DNA of 64,000 nt from a candidate division KSB1 bacterium (GCA_034506255.1 JAPDPX010000005.1:62001-126000), one strand, 5' to 3'. Counted from the stretch's first letter, positions 16,764 through 25,573 are shown. Notes: generated by a model from the sequence alone, not told the origin. Program-made: numbers and translations.

Positions 16764-18374
16764 CTACCTGCCTGCCAGCGGGCCGGCGGCGGCAATCAGC
16801 GGCGAGACCTCGGCGGCGAACTGTTCAAAGTTTTTGTGAAAAAGTCCGGCAAGCTGACGCGCTTTTTCATCATAGGCATTGCCGTCTGCCCAGGTATCGC
16901 GCGGCTGCAACACCTCGCTGGGCACTTCGGGACAGAAGGTGGGAATGTGCAAACCAAAAATCGGATCGGGCTGTGTGGGCACTTGCGCGAGGCGGCCATC
17001 GAGCGCGGCGGAGACCATGGCACGGGTGTAGGCAATCTTCATGCGCGTGCCGATGCCAAACGGCCCGCCGGTCCAGCCGGTGTTCACCAGCCAGCAGTTG
17101 ACCCGATGTTGTGCGATTTTCTCACCCAGCATTTTGGCATAGACCGTCGGGTGCAGCGCCATGAAAGGTGCGCCGAAGCAGGTGCTGAACGTCGCCTGCG
17201 GTTCCTTGCCAAGGCCTTTTTCGGTGCCCGCCACTTTGGCGGTGTAGCCGGAAAGGAAGTGATACATGGCCTGTTCCGGCGTCAACTTCGCAATGGGCGG
17301 CATGACGCCGAAGGCATCGGCGGTCAGCATGATGAGGTTGCGCGGATGGCCGCCCATGCCGCTGGGTTCATGATTGGGAATGTAGCCCAGGGGATAGGCA
17401 CCGCGCGTGTTCTCGGTCAACGCGGCGTCGTTCAAATCCAGACGGCGGGTGTGGGGATCGAAGGTGACATTCTCGAGGATCGTGCCGAAGCGCCGCGTGG
17501 TGGCGTAGATTTCCGGCTCGGCTTCCTCCGACAGACGGATGACTTTGGCATAGCAGCCGCCCTCAAAATTGAAAATGCCCGTGTGGCTCCAGCCGTGTTC
17601 ATCATCACCGATCAGCCGGCGGTTGGGATCGGCTGACAGCGTGGTCTTGCCGGTGCCGGAGAGTCCGAAGAACAGCGCGGTGTCACCGTCGCGACCGAGG
17701 TTGGCGGAACAGTGCATGGAGAGCACTTCCTTCAGCGGCAAAATATAGTTGAGAATCGTGAAGATCGATTTCTTGATTTCACCCGCATAGCTGGTGCCGC
17801 CGATGATCACCATCCGCCGGGCAAAATTCACGATGATGAACACCTCGGAGTTGGTGCCATCCACCTCCGGAATGGCATGAAAGCGCGGGGTATCGATAAC
17901 GGTGAACTCCGGCTTGTGGGTTGCCAGCTCCTCCTGCCGCGCGCGCACGAACAAGTTGCGCGCAAACAGGCTGTGCCACGCCGTTTCGGTGATGATGCGA
18001 ATGGGCAGGCGATAGTGGGGATCCGCACCGCCAAAACAATCCTGAATAAAAAGATCCTTGCCCTGCAAATAGGTGCACAGGCGCCGGTAGAGGCCGTCGA
18101 ACCGCTCCGGGTCAAAAGGACGGTTGACCTTGCCCCACCAGATGTCTTTCTCACTCGAGGGCTCCTTCACGATGTACTTGTCATTCGGGGAGCGGCCGGT
18201 GTGATGGCCGGTGCGCACGACGAAGGGCCCGAGATGAGCGACCACGCCCTCGCGCCGTAAAATGGCCTCCTCGTACAACGCGGCGGTTGTCAAATTCCAA
18301 TACTCGTGATTCGCATGATGAATGCCGTGCATTTCCAGACCATGCACGCTGCGATAGGGGTCGGGAGCAGTCAT
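16764..18374 (-). CDS. pckA: Phosphoenolpyruvate carboxykinase (ATP)
   Basis: Cytosolic gluconeogenic enzyme interconverting oxaloacetate + ATP and PEP + CO2 + ADP. The 536-residue length is normal. The kinase P-loop FGLSGTGKTTLSADPNR is followed by LIGDDEHGW (metal Asp). Upstream are the RTGHHTGRSPNDKYIV substrate region and GTSYAGEIKKSIF; the adenine-binding INTGWTGGPFG-like segment (VNTGWTGGPFGIGTR) lies near the end. GAGGAG lies 5 bases before the ATG. The gene diverges from the small UGA-containing gene at 18560. Confidence 0.97.
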   Translation of the reverse strand: MTAPDPYRSVHGLEMHGIHHANHEYWNLTTAALYEEAILRREGVVAHLGPFVVRTGHHTGRSPNDKYIVKEPSSEKDIWWGKVNRPFDPERFDGLYRRLCTYLQGKDLFIQDCFGGADPHYRLPIRIITETAWHSLFARNLFVRARQEELATHKPEFTVIDTPRFHAIPEVDGTNSEVFIIVNFARRMVIIGGTSYAGEIKKSIFTILNYILPLKEVLSMHCSANLGRDGDTALFFGLSGTGKTTLSADPNRRLIGDDEHGWSHTGIFNFEGGCYAKVIRLSEEAEPEIYATTRRFGTILENVTFDPHTRRLDLNDAALTENTRGAYPLGYIPNHEPSGMGGHPRNLIMLTADAFGVMPPIAKLTPEQAMYHFLSGYTAKVAGTEKGLGKEPQATFSTCFGAPFMALHPTVYAKMLGEKIAQHRVNCWLVNTGWTGGPFGIGTRMKIAYTRAMVSAALDGRLAQVPTQPDPIFGLHIPTFCPEVPSEVLQPRDTWADGNAYDEKARQLAGLFHKNFEQFAAEVSPLIAAAGPLAGR

Positions 18375-18559
18375 GGGATTCTCCTCAGTGAGTTGTTAAG
18401 CTGATGCGGATGGCTCAAGAGGGCAACATGATATTCATCTTAACACAAAAAGGAAAGCACATTTTCCCGGCAACTGCGGGGAGGGCACCTGCTCATCGGC
18501 AGGATTCCACTTGTAAAAGAGCGCGCGTGACCGGATATTCCCGCCCGGGAGGTGAATTC

Positions 18560-19219
18560 ATGCTCATGCTTCGTCTATGGCTCTGCCTGGTGCTGTTGTG
18601 GGCCATCGCGGTTTCGGCCCAGGCCCAGGCGGGCAAACCACGGCGTCCCTCGGCGGTGGCACAGGCGCCCGCCTGAAGCGGCTGACCCGGGGAGGGCGCA
18701 CCGCTCCGTGGGAGCGGCCTGCAAAGCAAGTGGACGTTTTCGGTGCGCTACATTGACACCGAACTGGCGCGGCCACGCTGGCGGTTCACCGGCAACTGCC
18801 GCGTGGGGCGCAATCTGCAAATCGGCATCGAAGTGAATCCGGCAGCGCAGGAGCTGGCACCGTTGCTGACCTGGTACTGGCTCACTGAAACGCACCGCCG
18901 GCCGGCGCTCTTCGTCGGCACAAGTTCGGATCGTATCGGCTCGCCGGCGGGCCGGCAGAGCTACTATCTCACCGCCGCCAAACATCTTCCGCGCACACCA
19001 CTTGCCCTTTATGCGAGTGTGACGTATTCGGAGTGGGACAGGGCGCTCACTTTTCCAGCGGGCGGCAGTGTCATGCTGCCGTTCCATTTCACGCTGCGGC
19101 CGATGTATGACGGCCGGCGTCCCCATCTCCTGCTTGCCCATGAGCATCACCGCTTCCATGTCGCGGTGTTGTATGTGTGGTTCGAGAGGATCGGCGTGGC
19201 GCTGGCAGCCGGGTTTTGA
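18560..19219 (+). CDS. Small outer-membrane-like protein with two in-frame UGA codons (candidate U-x-x-U selenoprotein)
   Basis: The ATG at 18560 follows GGAGG by seven bases and opens a clean signal peptide (LRLWLCLVLLWAIAVSAQAQA). After 38 codons the frame meets TGA (18674), two sense codons (Ser, Gly), a second TGA (18683), then runs open for 178 codons to 19219. The downstream part is protein-like: alternating polar and hydrophobic strands such as KWTFSVRYIDTELARPRWRF and a terminal Phe, typical of beta-barrel outer-membrane proteins. Signal peptide and barrel are in the same frame, so readthrough of both UGAs would give a 219-residue protein with Sec39-Ser-Gly-Sec42. A pseudogene with two nonsense mutations, or separate internal initiation, are alternatives. 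Function unknown. Confidence 0.55.
18701..18717 (+). promoter_or_regulatory. Possible bacterial SECIS hairpin
   Basis: CCGCTCC and GGAGCGG form a perfect 7-bp stem with a GTG loop. The loop starts 22 nt after the second UGA and 31 nt after the first, within the spacing known for bacterial SECIS elements, and begins with G. The stem is more regular than usual, so it may be coincidental in GC-rich DNA. Confidence 0.4.
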
Positions 19220-19254
19220 CCGCTTGTTGCTTGATCGCCGGGCTGTATGTGAAT

Positions 19255-19297
19255 GGCAAAACCCAACCGCAGAACAGCTAGCCGGTTGGGTTTTGCC
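19255..19297. terminator. Strong inverted repeat after the UGA-containing gene
   Basis: GGCAAAACCCAACCG pairs perfectly over 15 bp with CGGTTGGGTTTTGCC around a 13-nt loop, 35 bp past the stop at 19219. The T-run is inside the stem rather than after it; likely a bidirectional terminator. Confidence 0.6.
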
Positions 19298-19327
19298 AGC
19301 CTCGATTGTGCAGACGTGACGCTGGTG

Positions 19328-19356
19328 TTGCGGCAACGGCCCGGCCGCTGCCGCAA
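19328..19356 (-). terminator. GC-rich hairpin downstream of the pnt operon
   Basis: TTGCGGCA and TGCCGCAA (8 bp) flank an inner GGCC/GGCC pairing. It lies about 170 bp past the pntB stop and lacks a U-run, so it is only a possible transcript end. Confidence 0.3.
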
Positions 19357-19524
19357 CATTCTGGAATGTCCGCGCTGCTTGCAGCCTGACAACCCCGCCG
19401 CAGCCGAGGTTGCCACATTTTCGGACCGCCATTCCCTGCGGGAGACCTGCTGCGGAGGGCCGGGCCCTGGCTTCGGATACGGCAAGAAGGTACCTGAAAC
19501 GAAGCCGCTGCCTGCCCGCCAGCC

Positions 19525-20904
19525 TCATGCCTTCAGCACCCGCAACAGCTCGGTTACCACTTGCTTGGCATCACCGAACAGCATCATGGTCTTCTGGTCG
19601 TAAAACAACTCGTTGTCTTCCCCGGCGAAGCCGGATCCCAAACTGCGCTTGACGATCATCACGGTGCGGGCCTGATCGACGTTGAGGATCGGCATGCCGT
19701 AGAGCGGGCTGTCTTTTTTGGTGCGCGCTGCCGGATTGATGACGTCATTGGCCCCGATTACCAGGGCGACGTCGGTGTTTTGAAAGTCATCGTTGATCTG
19801 CTCCATTTCGAACAGCAGATCATATGGCACGTTGGCCTCCGCCAGCAGCACGTTCATATGGCCCGGCATGCGGCCGGCCACCGGGTGGATGGCGTAGCGC
19901 ACGGTGAGACCGCGCTCCATCAGGACTTTGGCCACCTCATGCAGAACATGCTGCGCCTGCGCCACGGCCAGGCCGTAGCCCGGCACTATGATGACCGATT
20001 GCGCGCTGTCGAAAATCATGGCCGCATCCTCCGCAGTATAACGCACCACGGTGCGTTTCTCCGTCCGGGCGGTGGCAGCCTGATAATCCGCCCCGACGCC
20101 GGCAAACAGGACGTTGCCCAGCGAACGGTTCATGGCTTTGCACATGATGTCGGTCAGAATGATGCCGGAGGTGCCCACCAGCGTGCCGCTGATGATCAAC
20201 ACCTCATTGGAGAGAATGAAGCCGGTCATGGCACCAGCCAGGCCGGAGTAGGAATTCATCAGCGAGATCACCACCGGCATGTCGGCGCCGCCGATGGGAA
20301 TGACACTGGTCACCCCCAGCACGGCGGAGATGACGATGATGGCCAGCAGGGCCTGGTGGCGCGAGGGGTCGATCCCGAAAAATGCACCGAGCGCCCCGAT
20401 GGTCAACAGCATGGCGGCATTGATCTGTTTTTGCATCGGATACAGAATCGGCGCACTGCGCATGAGGCCCTGCAGTTTGGCGGCCGCCACCATGCTGCCC
20501 ACGAAGGTCAGGGTGCCGATCAGCAGGCCGAGCACGGTGGTGATCCGCACGTCGTAGCTGGCGGCCGTCACTGCTTCACCCAGGCGCAAGTATTCGGCAT
20601 AAGCCACCAGCGTCGAAGCGCCGCCGCCAAAGCCGTTCAACACCCCCACCATTTGCGGCATGGCGGTCATTTGCACGCGCAGCGCGAGCCACAGGCCGAG
20701 GGCGGTGCCGGCCAACAAGCCGGCGAGAATATAGGTGAAGTCGATGATCTTCTGAGCCGTCAACGTCACCACAATCGCGAGCAACATGCCGAGCGCGCCA
20801 TACAGGTTGCCGCGGCGCGCGGTCTTGGGCGAGCTGAGCAGTTTCAAGCCCCAAATGAACAGAATCGAGGCCGCCAAATAGCTGAGCTTGACGATCACAT
20901 TCAT
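19525..20904 (-). CDS. pntB: NAD(P) transhydrogenase, beta subunit
   Basis: Membrane and NADP(H)-binding subunit of the proton-translocating transhydrogenase, which makes NADPH from NADH using the proton gradient. The 459-residue product has about eight or nine transmembrane segments in its first 280 residues and then the soluble domain III: VIIVPGYGLAVAQAQHVLHE (dinucleotide fold), HPVAGRMPGHMNVLLAEA and VIGANDVINPAA. Normal family length. Last gene of the pntAA-pntAB-pntB unit, 18 bp after pntAB. Confidence 0.96.
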   Translation of the reverse strand: MNVIVKLSYLAASILFIWGLKLLSSPKTARRGNLYGALGMLLAIVVTLTAQKIIDFTYILAGLLAGTALGLWLALRVQMTAMPQMVGVLNGFGGGASTLVAYAEYLRLGEAVTAASYDVRITTVLGLLIGTLTFVGSMVAAAKLQGLMRSAPILYPMQKQINAAMLLTIGALGAFFGIDPSRHQALLAIIVISAVLGVTSVIPIGGADMPVVISLMNSYSGLAGAMTGFILSNEVLIISGTLVGTSGIILTDIMCKAMNRSLGNVLFAGVGADYQAATARTEKRTVVRYTAEDAAMIFDSAQSVIIVPGYGLAVAQAQHVLHEVAKVLMERGLTVRYAIHPVAGRMPGHMNVLLAEANVPYDLLFEMEQINDDFQNTDVALVIGANDVINPAARTKKDSPLYGMPILNVDQARTVMIVKRSLGSGFAGEDNELFYDQKTMMLFGDAKQVVTELLRVLKA

Positions 20905-20922
20905 GTTGTCCTCGCCCTCACC

Positions 20923-21222
20923 TTAGTCTGCGCGCTGCTTTTTGTCTTTTTTGAACATCTTCAGCATGCGGTCGGTCACGAGAAAACCGCCGACGACATT
21001 GATGGTCGCCATGATCACGGCCAACATCCCCAGAAAGACGCTCATTCCGCCGTGGCCTTCGCCGGCCGCGATCAACGAGCCCACCAGCGTGATGCCGGAA
21101 ATGGCATTGGAGCCCGACATCAGCGGCGTGTGCAGCAGCGGCGGCACTTTGCTGATCACTTCCACTCCCACAAACGTGGCGAGCACGAAAACATAGATTG
21201 AGACAATCAGAGTTTCACTCAT
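20923..21222 (-). CDS. pntAB: NAD(P) transhydrogenase, small membrane alpha subunit
   Basis: A 99-residue protein with three to four transmembrane helices, corresponding to the C-terminal membrane part of the E. coli alpha subunit, encoded separately as in Rhodospirillum. Typical segments are FVGVEVISKVPPLLHTPLMS, GSNAISGITLVGSL and INVVGGFLVTDRMLKMF. The start overlaps the pntAA stop by 4 bp (ATGA), so translation is coupled. Confidence 0.94.
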   Translation of the reverse strand: MSETLIVSIYVFVLATFVGVEVISKVPPLLHTPLMSGSNAISGITLVGSLIAAGEGHGGMSVFLGMLAVIMATINVVGGFLVTDRMLKMFKKDKKQRAD

Positions 21223-22382
21223 CGCGCGTTTCCTCCGCTGGTCACCACCTGTTTCACCTGTTCGTTGACGATGGCACCCTGGTGGGTGAGACAGGCGCCC
21301 CGGGTAATCTCATCCTGGAAATTGAACGTGCCATCGGCTGTTGGATAAAGATGCAGGAAGAGGTTGGTGATGTTCTTGGCATACATCTGACTGGCATGCA
21401 CCGGCAGCGTGGCGGCGAGATTGACGGTGCCGAAAATGGTCACCCCCTCATGCACCACCGTTTCCCGCGGCCGGGTGAGCGTGCAATTGCCGCCCTGGGC
21501 GGCGGCGAGATCAACGATCACACTGCCCGGGCGCATGAGCCGGACCATTTCGTCCGTGATCAGCAACGGCGCCCGCTTGCCGAACACCTGCGCCGTGGTA
21601 ATAACCGCATCGACTTTGGGCAGCCGGGCCGCAATCGCTTCGCGTTCCCGGCGCAAAAACTCCTCCGATTGCTCCCTGGCATAGCCGCCCGCGGTTTCGA
21701 CATCCTCGGATATTTCCATTTCAACAAAATGGGCGCCCAAGCTCATGACCTGTTCCTTCACTGCCGGCCGCGGATCGAAGGCTTCGACTTTGGCACCCAG
21801 GCGCCGCGCCGTGGCAATTGCCTGCAGACCCGCCACCCCCGCCCCCAGGATCAAAACCGTTGCCGGCGGGATGGTGCCCGCTGCCGTCATCAACAACGGA
21901 AAGAATTTGCCGAGCTGGTTGGCCGCAATCAGCACGGCCTTGTAGCCCGCCACCGTGGCCATCGAGCTCAGCGCATCCATGCTCTGGGCCCGGGTGATGC
22001 GCGGGATATATTCCATCGCAAAACTCGTGACTCCGCGCGCGGCGAGCAACGCAATGGTCTGCGGATGGTTGAGAGGGTCCAAAAATGCGATCACCACCGC
22101 CCCCGGGGTCATCAGTTCAACCTCATGCCGGCCGGCCAGTGGATTCGGTTGCGGCGGCTGCACCTTGAGAATCACCTGGCTGTTGCGGTACAATTCCTCC
22201 GCGCCCGCCATCAGCGTCGCGCCGGCAGCCTGGTACTGCTCATCCGAAAACGAGGCGGCAACACCGGCACCGCTTTCGACAAGCACCTCATGTTGCCTCT
22301 TCTTCAAGGTTCCGATCAGGGCGGGGATCAGCGCCACGCGGGTCTCGCCATCATGAATTTCTTTGGGAATTCCGATCTTCAA
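21219..22382 (-). CDS. pntAA: NAD(P) transhydrogenase, soluble alpha-1 subunit
   Basis: NAD(H)-binding domain I of the transhydrogenase, related to alanine dehydrogenase. The N-terminus KIGIPKEIHDGETRVALIP and the Rossmann loop LILGAGVAGLQAIATARRLGA are diagnostic; DLAAAQGGNCTLTRP is the domain-III contact region. I start it at a TTG (22382) because AAGGAGG lies eight bases upstream and family similarity begins there; a longer frame to 22460 adds residues that do not look related. 387 residues, normal for the separate alpha-1 form. Confidence 0.93.
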   Translation of the reverse strand: MKIGIPKEIHDGETRVALIPALIGTLKKRQHEVLVESGAGVAASFSDEQYQAAGATLMAGAEELYRNSQVILKVQPPQPNPLAGRHEVELMTPGAVVIAFLDPLNHPQTIALLAARGVTSFAMEYIPRITRAQSMDALSSMATVAGYKAVLIAANQLGKFFPLLMTAAGTIPPATVLILGAGVAGLQAIATARRLGAKVEAFDPRPAVKEQVMSLGAHFVEMEISEDVETAGGYAREQSEEFLRREREAIAARLPKVDAVITTAQVFGKRAPLLITDEMVRLMRPGSVIVDLAAAQGGNCTLTRPRETVVHEGVTIFGTVNLAATLPVHASQMYAKNITNLFLHLYPTADGTFNFQDEITRGACLTHQGAIVNEQVKQVVTSGGNAR

Positions 22383-22903
22383 ATCACGATCCTCCTTGCT
22401 GGCATCTGACAAAGCCGGGCTGGCTGCAGCGGCAGAGAGCAGCGTGCGGCGGCGGCACAACGGCTTTGCGGTTCACATGGACTCGGGATTTATCACAACA
22501 TGTGTTATCTGCGAGCGTCGGGAGGTGCCGACCGGAGCACGGGTGCCCCGGTGTTTGACCCGTGGCTGGCATTGATGGGGAGCTGGCGATTGTGTGTCTC
22601 AAGCTGTTTCATCCTCTCCGCTCATGCGGCCTGCAGTTCCAGACCTGCACCCTGACAAACAGCCCCCGCCGCGCGCGGTTGCAGGCAATCAACCGCTGCG
22701 GGGCAAATAATCAATTGGGGAAATGCCGTTGAAAAGACCCCTCGCACGGGCGTGAACTTACGGGAGGCGGGAGGAGTTGCGCGCAATTTCCATGAGGTCT
22801 TTCCGACAAAAGCAACAAACCCGCCCGGGGCAGGCGGGTGTTTCTGCGGGCCGGCACACGGGATAGCGCAGGCCGGCAGGCCAAGGTTGTCAAGCAGGGG
22901 CGC
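22383..22903. other. Intergenic interval upstream of pntAA
   Basis: About 520 bp with no gene I can support. It contains the terminator of the dienelactone hydrolase gene (22819-22839) and the undefined promoter region of the pnt genes. I see no member of the dispersed repeat families here. Confidence 0.5.
22819..22839 (-). terminator. Terminator of the dienelactone hydrolase gene
   Basis: ACCCGCC and GGCGGGT form a 7-bp stem with a 7-nt loop; on the minus strand the stem is followed by TTTGTTGCTTTT. It lies about 65 bp past the stop at 22904. Confidence 0.6.
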
Positions 22904-23671
22904 TTACTTTTTCAAATGATCGGCCAGGAAGGCGAGGGTTTTTTCCCATGCATCCGCCGCGTCTTTTTCGCGGTAATTGCTCTTGTTGTTCTCATTCATG
23001 AATGCGTGGCCTGCTTGGGGATAGACATGTATGCTCACGTCCCTGCCGAGCCGGTGGCATTCTTTCTCGAAAGCACGCACAGTTTTGACGGGAATACCCT
23101 TGTCTATGCCGCCGAAAATACCGAGCACGGGCGCATTGATCCGCGCGATCAGTTCTTCATCGGTAATCAACCGGCCATAGAAGACCACGCAGGCGGCAAG
23201 GTCGGGAATGCGGGCTGCGGCTTGGAGGGAATAGCTGCCACCCATGCACCAGCCCAGGGTGGCAATGCGGGTTCGTTCAACATCCGGGCGGGTGGATAGA
23301 TAGTCGAAGGCGGCCTGCAGGTCACGCAGGGCGCGATCTTCAGGCAGGCCACGGCTCAGTTCGTGCGCCGTCTCCGCATTTTCTGCGACCGCGCCGCGGT
23401 AGAGGTCTATCGCCAGCGTCAGATAACCCTGCTGCGATAGTTTTCTGGCATTGGCCTCCACCCACTCATTCAGCCCCCACCATTCGTGAATGACAATCAC
23501 TGCGGGAAAGGGTCCCTGGCCTTCCGGCAGGGACAGCACCGCCTGCACGGTGTCCGCCCCGCTCTTGTACGAGACGCGTTGCCTCTCGACCGCCGTGTTG
23601 GCGCGGTGGTAAACCAGCGCCGCCGAGGTCAGCGTGACGAGCGTCGCCAGCGCAACACCAGAAGCTCTCAT
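22904..23671 (-). CDS. Dienelactone hydrolase family protein, N-terminally anchored or exported
   Basis: Alpha/beta hydrolase with the DLH catalytic triad: Cys142 in TLGWCMGGSY, Asp189 in FGGIDKGIP and His221 in AGHAFMNE. The substrate cannot be deduced; relatives cleave dienelactone, carboxymethylenebutenolide-like lactones or small esters. An N-terminal stretch (GVALATLVTLTSAALVYH) is a signal peptide or membrane anchor, suggesting periplasmic action. I use the ATG at 23671, preceded by GAGGGAGAG; an ATG at 23686 is five codons farther. It follows the conserved hypothetical gene by 56 bp on the same strand. Confidence 0.88.
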   Translation of the reverse strand: MRASGVALATLVTLTSAALVYHRANTAVERQRVSYKSGADTVQAVLSLPEGQGPFPAVIVIHEWWGLNEWVEANARKLSQQGYLTLAIDLYRGAVAENAETAHELSRGLPEDRALRDLQAAFDYLSTRPDVERTRIATLGWCMGGSYSLQAAARIPDLAACVVFYGRLITDEELIARINAPVLGIFGGIDKGIPVKTVRAFEKECHRLGRDVSIHVYPQAGHAFMNENNKSNYREKDAADAWEKTLAFLADHLKK

Positions 23672-23727
23672 CTCTCCCTCATGCACCGTAAGGAATTCAT
23701 GAACAGGTCCCGGGGGATGACGTGGAG

Positions 23728-24108
23728 CTATTCCACCACTTTCTTGAAAGCCAGGATGCGCGCCTGCTTCTGTTCGCTGGGGCGTCCACGGTCAGGCTGC
23801 GCTGCCCTCGCCTCCGGTTGGATTTCCTCGGCTGTGACGGCAGTCGGCGGCGGTGTGACTTTTTCAAGGCGCACGGGCGTGCCACCCATGGTGAATTCAG
23901 CTCCCCGTATCTGATCGTCGTCAATCGTCCAGGTGACGACTTTCATGGGCAATGCCAGGATGAACAGCTTCACCTGCCACCAGTTGCGTTTGCTGTCAGG
24001 ATTGATGTCTTCCACCCGTGCAAAGAATGCCGGCTTGTGATCGATGTGCACCAGCACCAAATCCTGGGGAACGATGGCGACAGGCTTGCGGGACATCCAG
24101 CTCTCCAT
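23728..24108 (-). CDS. Conserved hypothetical protein
   Basis: I do not recognise a named family. The 126-residue product starts with a compact beta-rich domain (VPQDLVLVHIDHKPAFFARVEDI, NWWQVKLFILALPMKVVTWT, IDDDQIRGAEFTMGGTPVRLEKV) and ends in a Pro/Glu/Arg-rich tail. The tryptophan-rich 'WWQVKL' and 'GAEFTMGGTPVRLE' blocks look conserved rather than random. There is no signal peptide. Either the ATG at 24108 (AAGGA upstream) or that at 24096 (GGAG upstream) could be used. A well-formed promoter lies just upstream, and the dienelactone hydrolase follows. Confidence 0.7.
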   Translation of the reverse strand: MESWMSRKPVAIVPQDLVLVHIDHKPAFFARVEDINPDSKRNWWQVKLFILALPMKVVTWTIDDDQIRGAEFTMGGTPVRLEKVTPPPTAVTAEEIQPEARAAQPDRGRPSEQKQARILAFKKVVE

Positions 24109-24129
24109 AAATTCCTTTTAACAGCGGCA

Positions 24130-24158
24130 AAGATAACTACAAACCGCGCGAATGTCAA
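24130..24158 (-). promoter_or_regulatory. Sigma70-type promoter of the conserved hypothetical gene
   Basis: TTGACA (24158-24153) and TATCTT (24135-24130) with a 17-bp spacer on the minus strand. Initiation would be near 24123, about 15 nt before the first ATG. Confidence 0.65.
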
Positions 24159-24560
24159 AGAAAATTTCCACAGTGGGGTTGTGACGGGTCGCGGGGGAAA
24201 CAAATGTTCCATCAAACCCTGAACTCAGTCCGAATATTTTCGAAAGCTCGCGGTCAACATCTGGGGAAGTTGGGAGCGTCCCAGCGCAGAGCCACAAAGG
24301 CTGCCGCTTGGGGAGAGTTAAGGATGGGAGCAGTTGTGCCGGGGTTGGGGAGAGAGGGCAAAGGTTGGGCGCTGGAATGAAAATGATCCACCCTCGCCTG
24401 AACACGGGCTCGCCAAGCCTGGCATGCCGGATGAAGACGCCGTGGCTTACGCTGCAACTGCAGTCGCCGGCAGAAATCTTTTTTAAAATTGCCGGCCCCA
24501 AGGCAACCGGTCATAGTGGATGCAACGGCCAGGTCGCGGCGGAACATTTTCTGCAAAAAC
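24159..24560. other. Intergenic interval downstream of the thioesterase
   Basis: About 400 bp without a supported gene. I see no strong terminator hairpin and no dispersed repeat here. Confidence 0.45.
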
Positions 24561-25046
24561 TCACGATACGGGCGACGCCCTCAGGTCAGCGCGATAAGGC
24601 GCCAGCGCCGTCAGCAGTTCCTCCGGCAAGCCGATCGGGTGAAAACTCCGGCGGTTGACGGCCACCACGATTTCATAACCTTCCGCGGTGATGGCGCCAC
24701 CGACTTTGTGGACGCAGAATTCGAAGCGCAGAGAAGTGCGGCCAACCCGCCCGGCCCAGATTTCGACTTCAAGCAAGTCGTCAAGCAGGGCCGGGCGGTG
24801 AAAATCGAAGTGGAGTTGCACGCGCGGTAGCCAGAAATCAAAGCGGTCAAACAGGATGGCATAGGGCAGGCCGATCGCCCGAAAGAACTCGGTCTCGGCA
24901 ATCTCGAAAAAGCGGACATAGGCGCCATAACAGATGATGCCAGCCTGATCGATGTCGCCCCAGCGCACGAACTCCCGGACGCGAAAGCGCTCCGTATGAT
25001 GCGGCGCCGCGACAGCGGGCTGGGGAGAGTTGGCGCTTTGATTCAT
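24561..25046 (-). CDS. Acyl-CoA thioesterase (4-hydroxybenzoyl-CoA thioesterase/YbgC-type hotdog)
   Basis: Single-hotdog protein of 161 residues. The segment VRWGDIDQAGIICYGAYVRFFEIAE, with its catalytic-type Asp and G-x-x-x-Y, is the 4HBT signature, followed by PRVQLHFDFHRPALLDDLLEVE and a VAVNRRSFHPIGLPEELL end. It probably hydrolyses aromatic or short acyl-CoA esters in the cytoplasm. The ~16 residues before HTERFRVREF are low in complexity, so the true start may be slightly downstream. It follows the TM2 gene by 25 bp. Confidence 0.85.
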   Translation of the reverse strand: MNQSANSPQPAVAAPHHTERFRVREFVRWGDIDQAGIICYGAYVRFFEIAETEFFRAIGLPYAILFDRFDFWLPRVQLHFDFHRPALLDDLLEVEIWAGRVGRTSLRFEFCVHKVGGAITAEGYEIVVAVNRRSFHPIGLPEELLTALAPYRADLRASPVS

Positions 25047-25071
25047 GGTGGCGGAAGGAGTGCCGGGCGCC

Positions 25072-25425
25072 TCAATGGGATGCCTTGATCAAAGCATCGA
25101 GCTGGCGCGCGATCTGTGGATTATGAGTGAAGCTCAAGCTTTTGAAATTCACCAGATCAACGATGGTGCCGAGGAAACACAGCCCGGCGGTGAACAAATA
25201 CAGCAAGCTCATGCCGATATGCCCGAGAATGAAGCGCTGGACACCGGTAATGCCCATAAATCCGAGCAAGGTGGTGAGCAAAATGAGCTGGGGATCCTTG
25301 CGGCGGGCGCGATACATGGCGGCAAATTGCCGGGCCGGATTTTCTTCCCAATCCTTCAACAGGCCCTGCACATACACCATTTCCTCACCATCAAGCTTGG
25401 GCAGCAACTGCATGACACTGGCCAT
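25072..25425 (-). CDS. TM2 domain membrane protein
   Basis: A 117-residue protein with a soluble N-terminal segment (LPKLDGEEMVYVQGLLKDW) and a C-terminal TM2 hairpin: LILLTTLLGFMGITGVQRFI then GMSLLYLFTAGLCFLGTIVD. The G-x-x-G-x-x-R-F turn between the helices is the family mark. Function of bacterial TM2 proteins is mostly unknown. The start at 25425 has GGAGGAGG immediately upstream. Probably co-transcribed with the thioesterase. Confidence 0.85.
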   Translation of the reverse strand: MASVMQLLPKLDGEEMVYVQGLLKDWEENPARQFAAMYRARRKDPQLILLTTLLGFMGITGVQRFILGHIGMSLLYLFTAGLCFLGTIVDLVNFKSLSFTHNPQIARQLDALIKASH

Positions 25426-25510
25426 CTTCCTCCTCCGGTTCTTATACTTGTTTGGGGATGAAGGCAGGTTTCGGAGCGCCAAGCTTCAGATCAAGCACAA
25501 AAAATCCTTC

Positions 25511-25573
25511 CGCGAAAGCGAACTCCCACGGAAAAAGCATTTCGCGGGGGTGTTTTCGAGGGAGAAAAAAACT
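25511..25573 (-). repeat. Family C repeat, minus-strand copy
   Basis: Read on the minus strand: TTCTCCCTCGAAAACACCCC, then GCGAAATGCTTTTTCCGTGG. This corresponds to the tandem hairpins at 55977-56037. It lies in the 260-bp gap between the DUF2752 remnant and the TM2 gene. Confidence 0.65.

Noticed and set aside
18404..18559. Upstream extension of the UGA-containing gene to an ATG at 18404
   Set aside because: The strong Shine-Dalgarno and signal peptide place the start at 18560; the extension is not protein-like.
19561..21201. A 546-codon open frame opposite pntB/pntAB
   Set aside because: His/Gln/Arg-rich antisense of well-identified genes; a codon-bias shadow. Similar long shadows lie opposite truA, pyrR, ftsZ, the cohesin gene and the 56.5-kb gene.
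22383..22460. Longer N-terminus of PntAA
   Set aside because: Family similarity begins at the TTG at 22382, which has an ideal Shine-Dalgarno.
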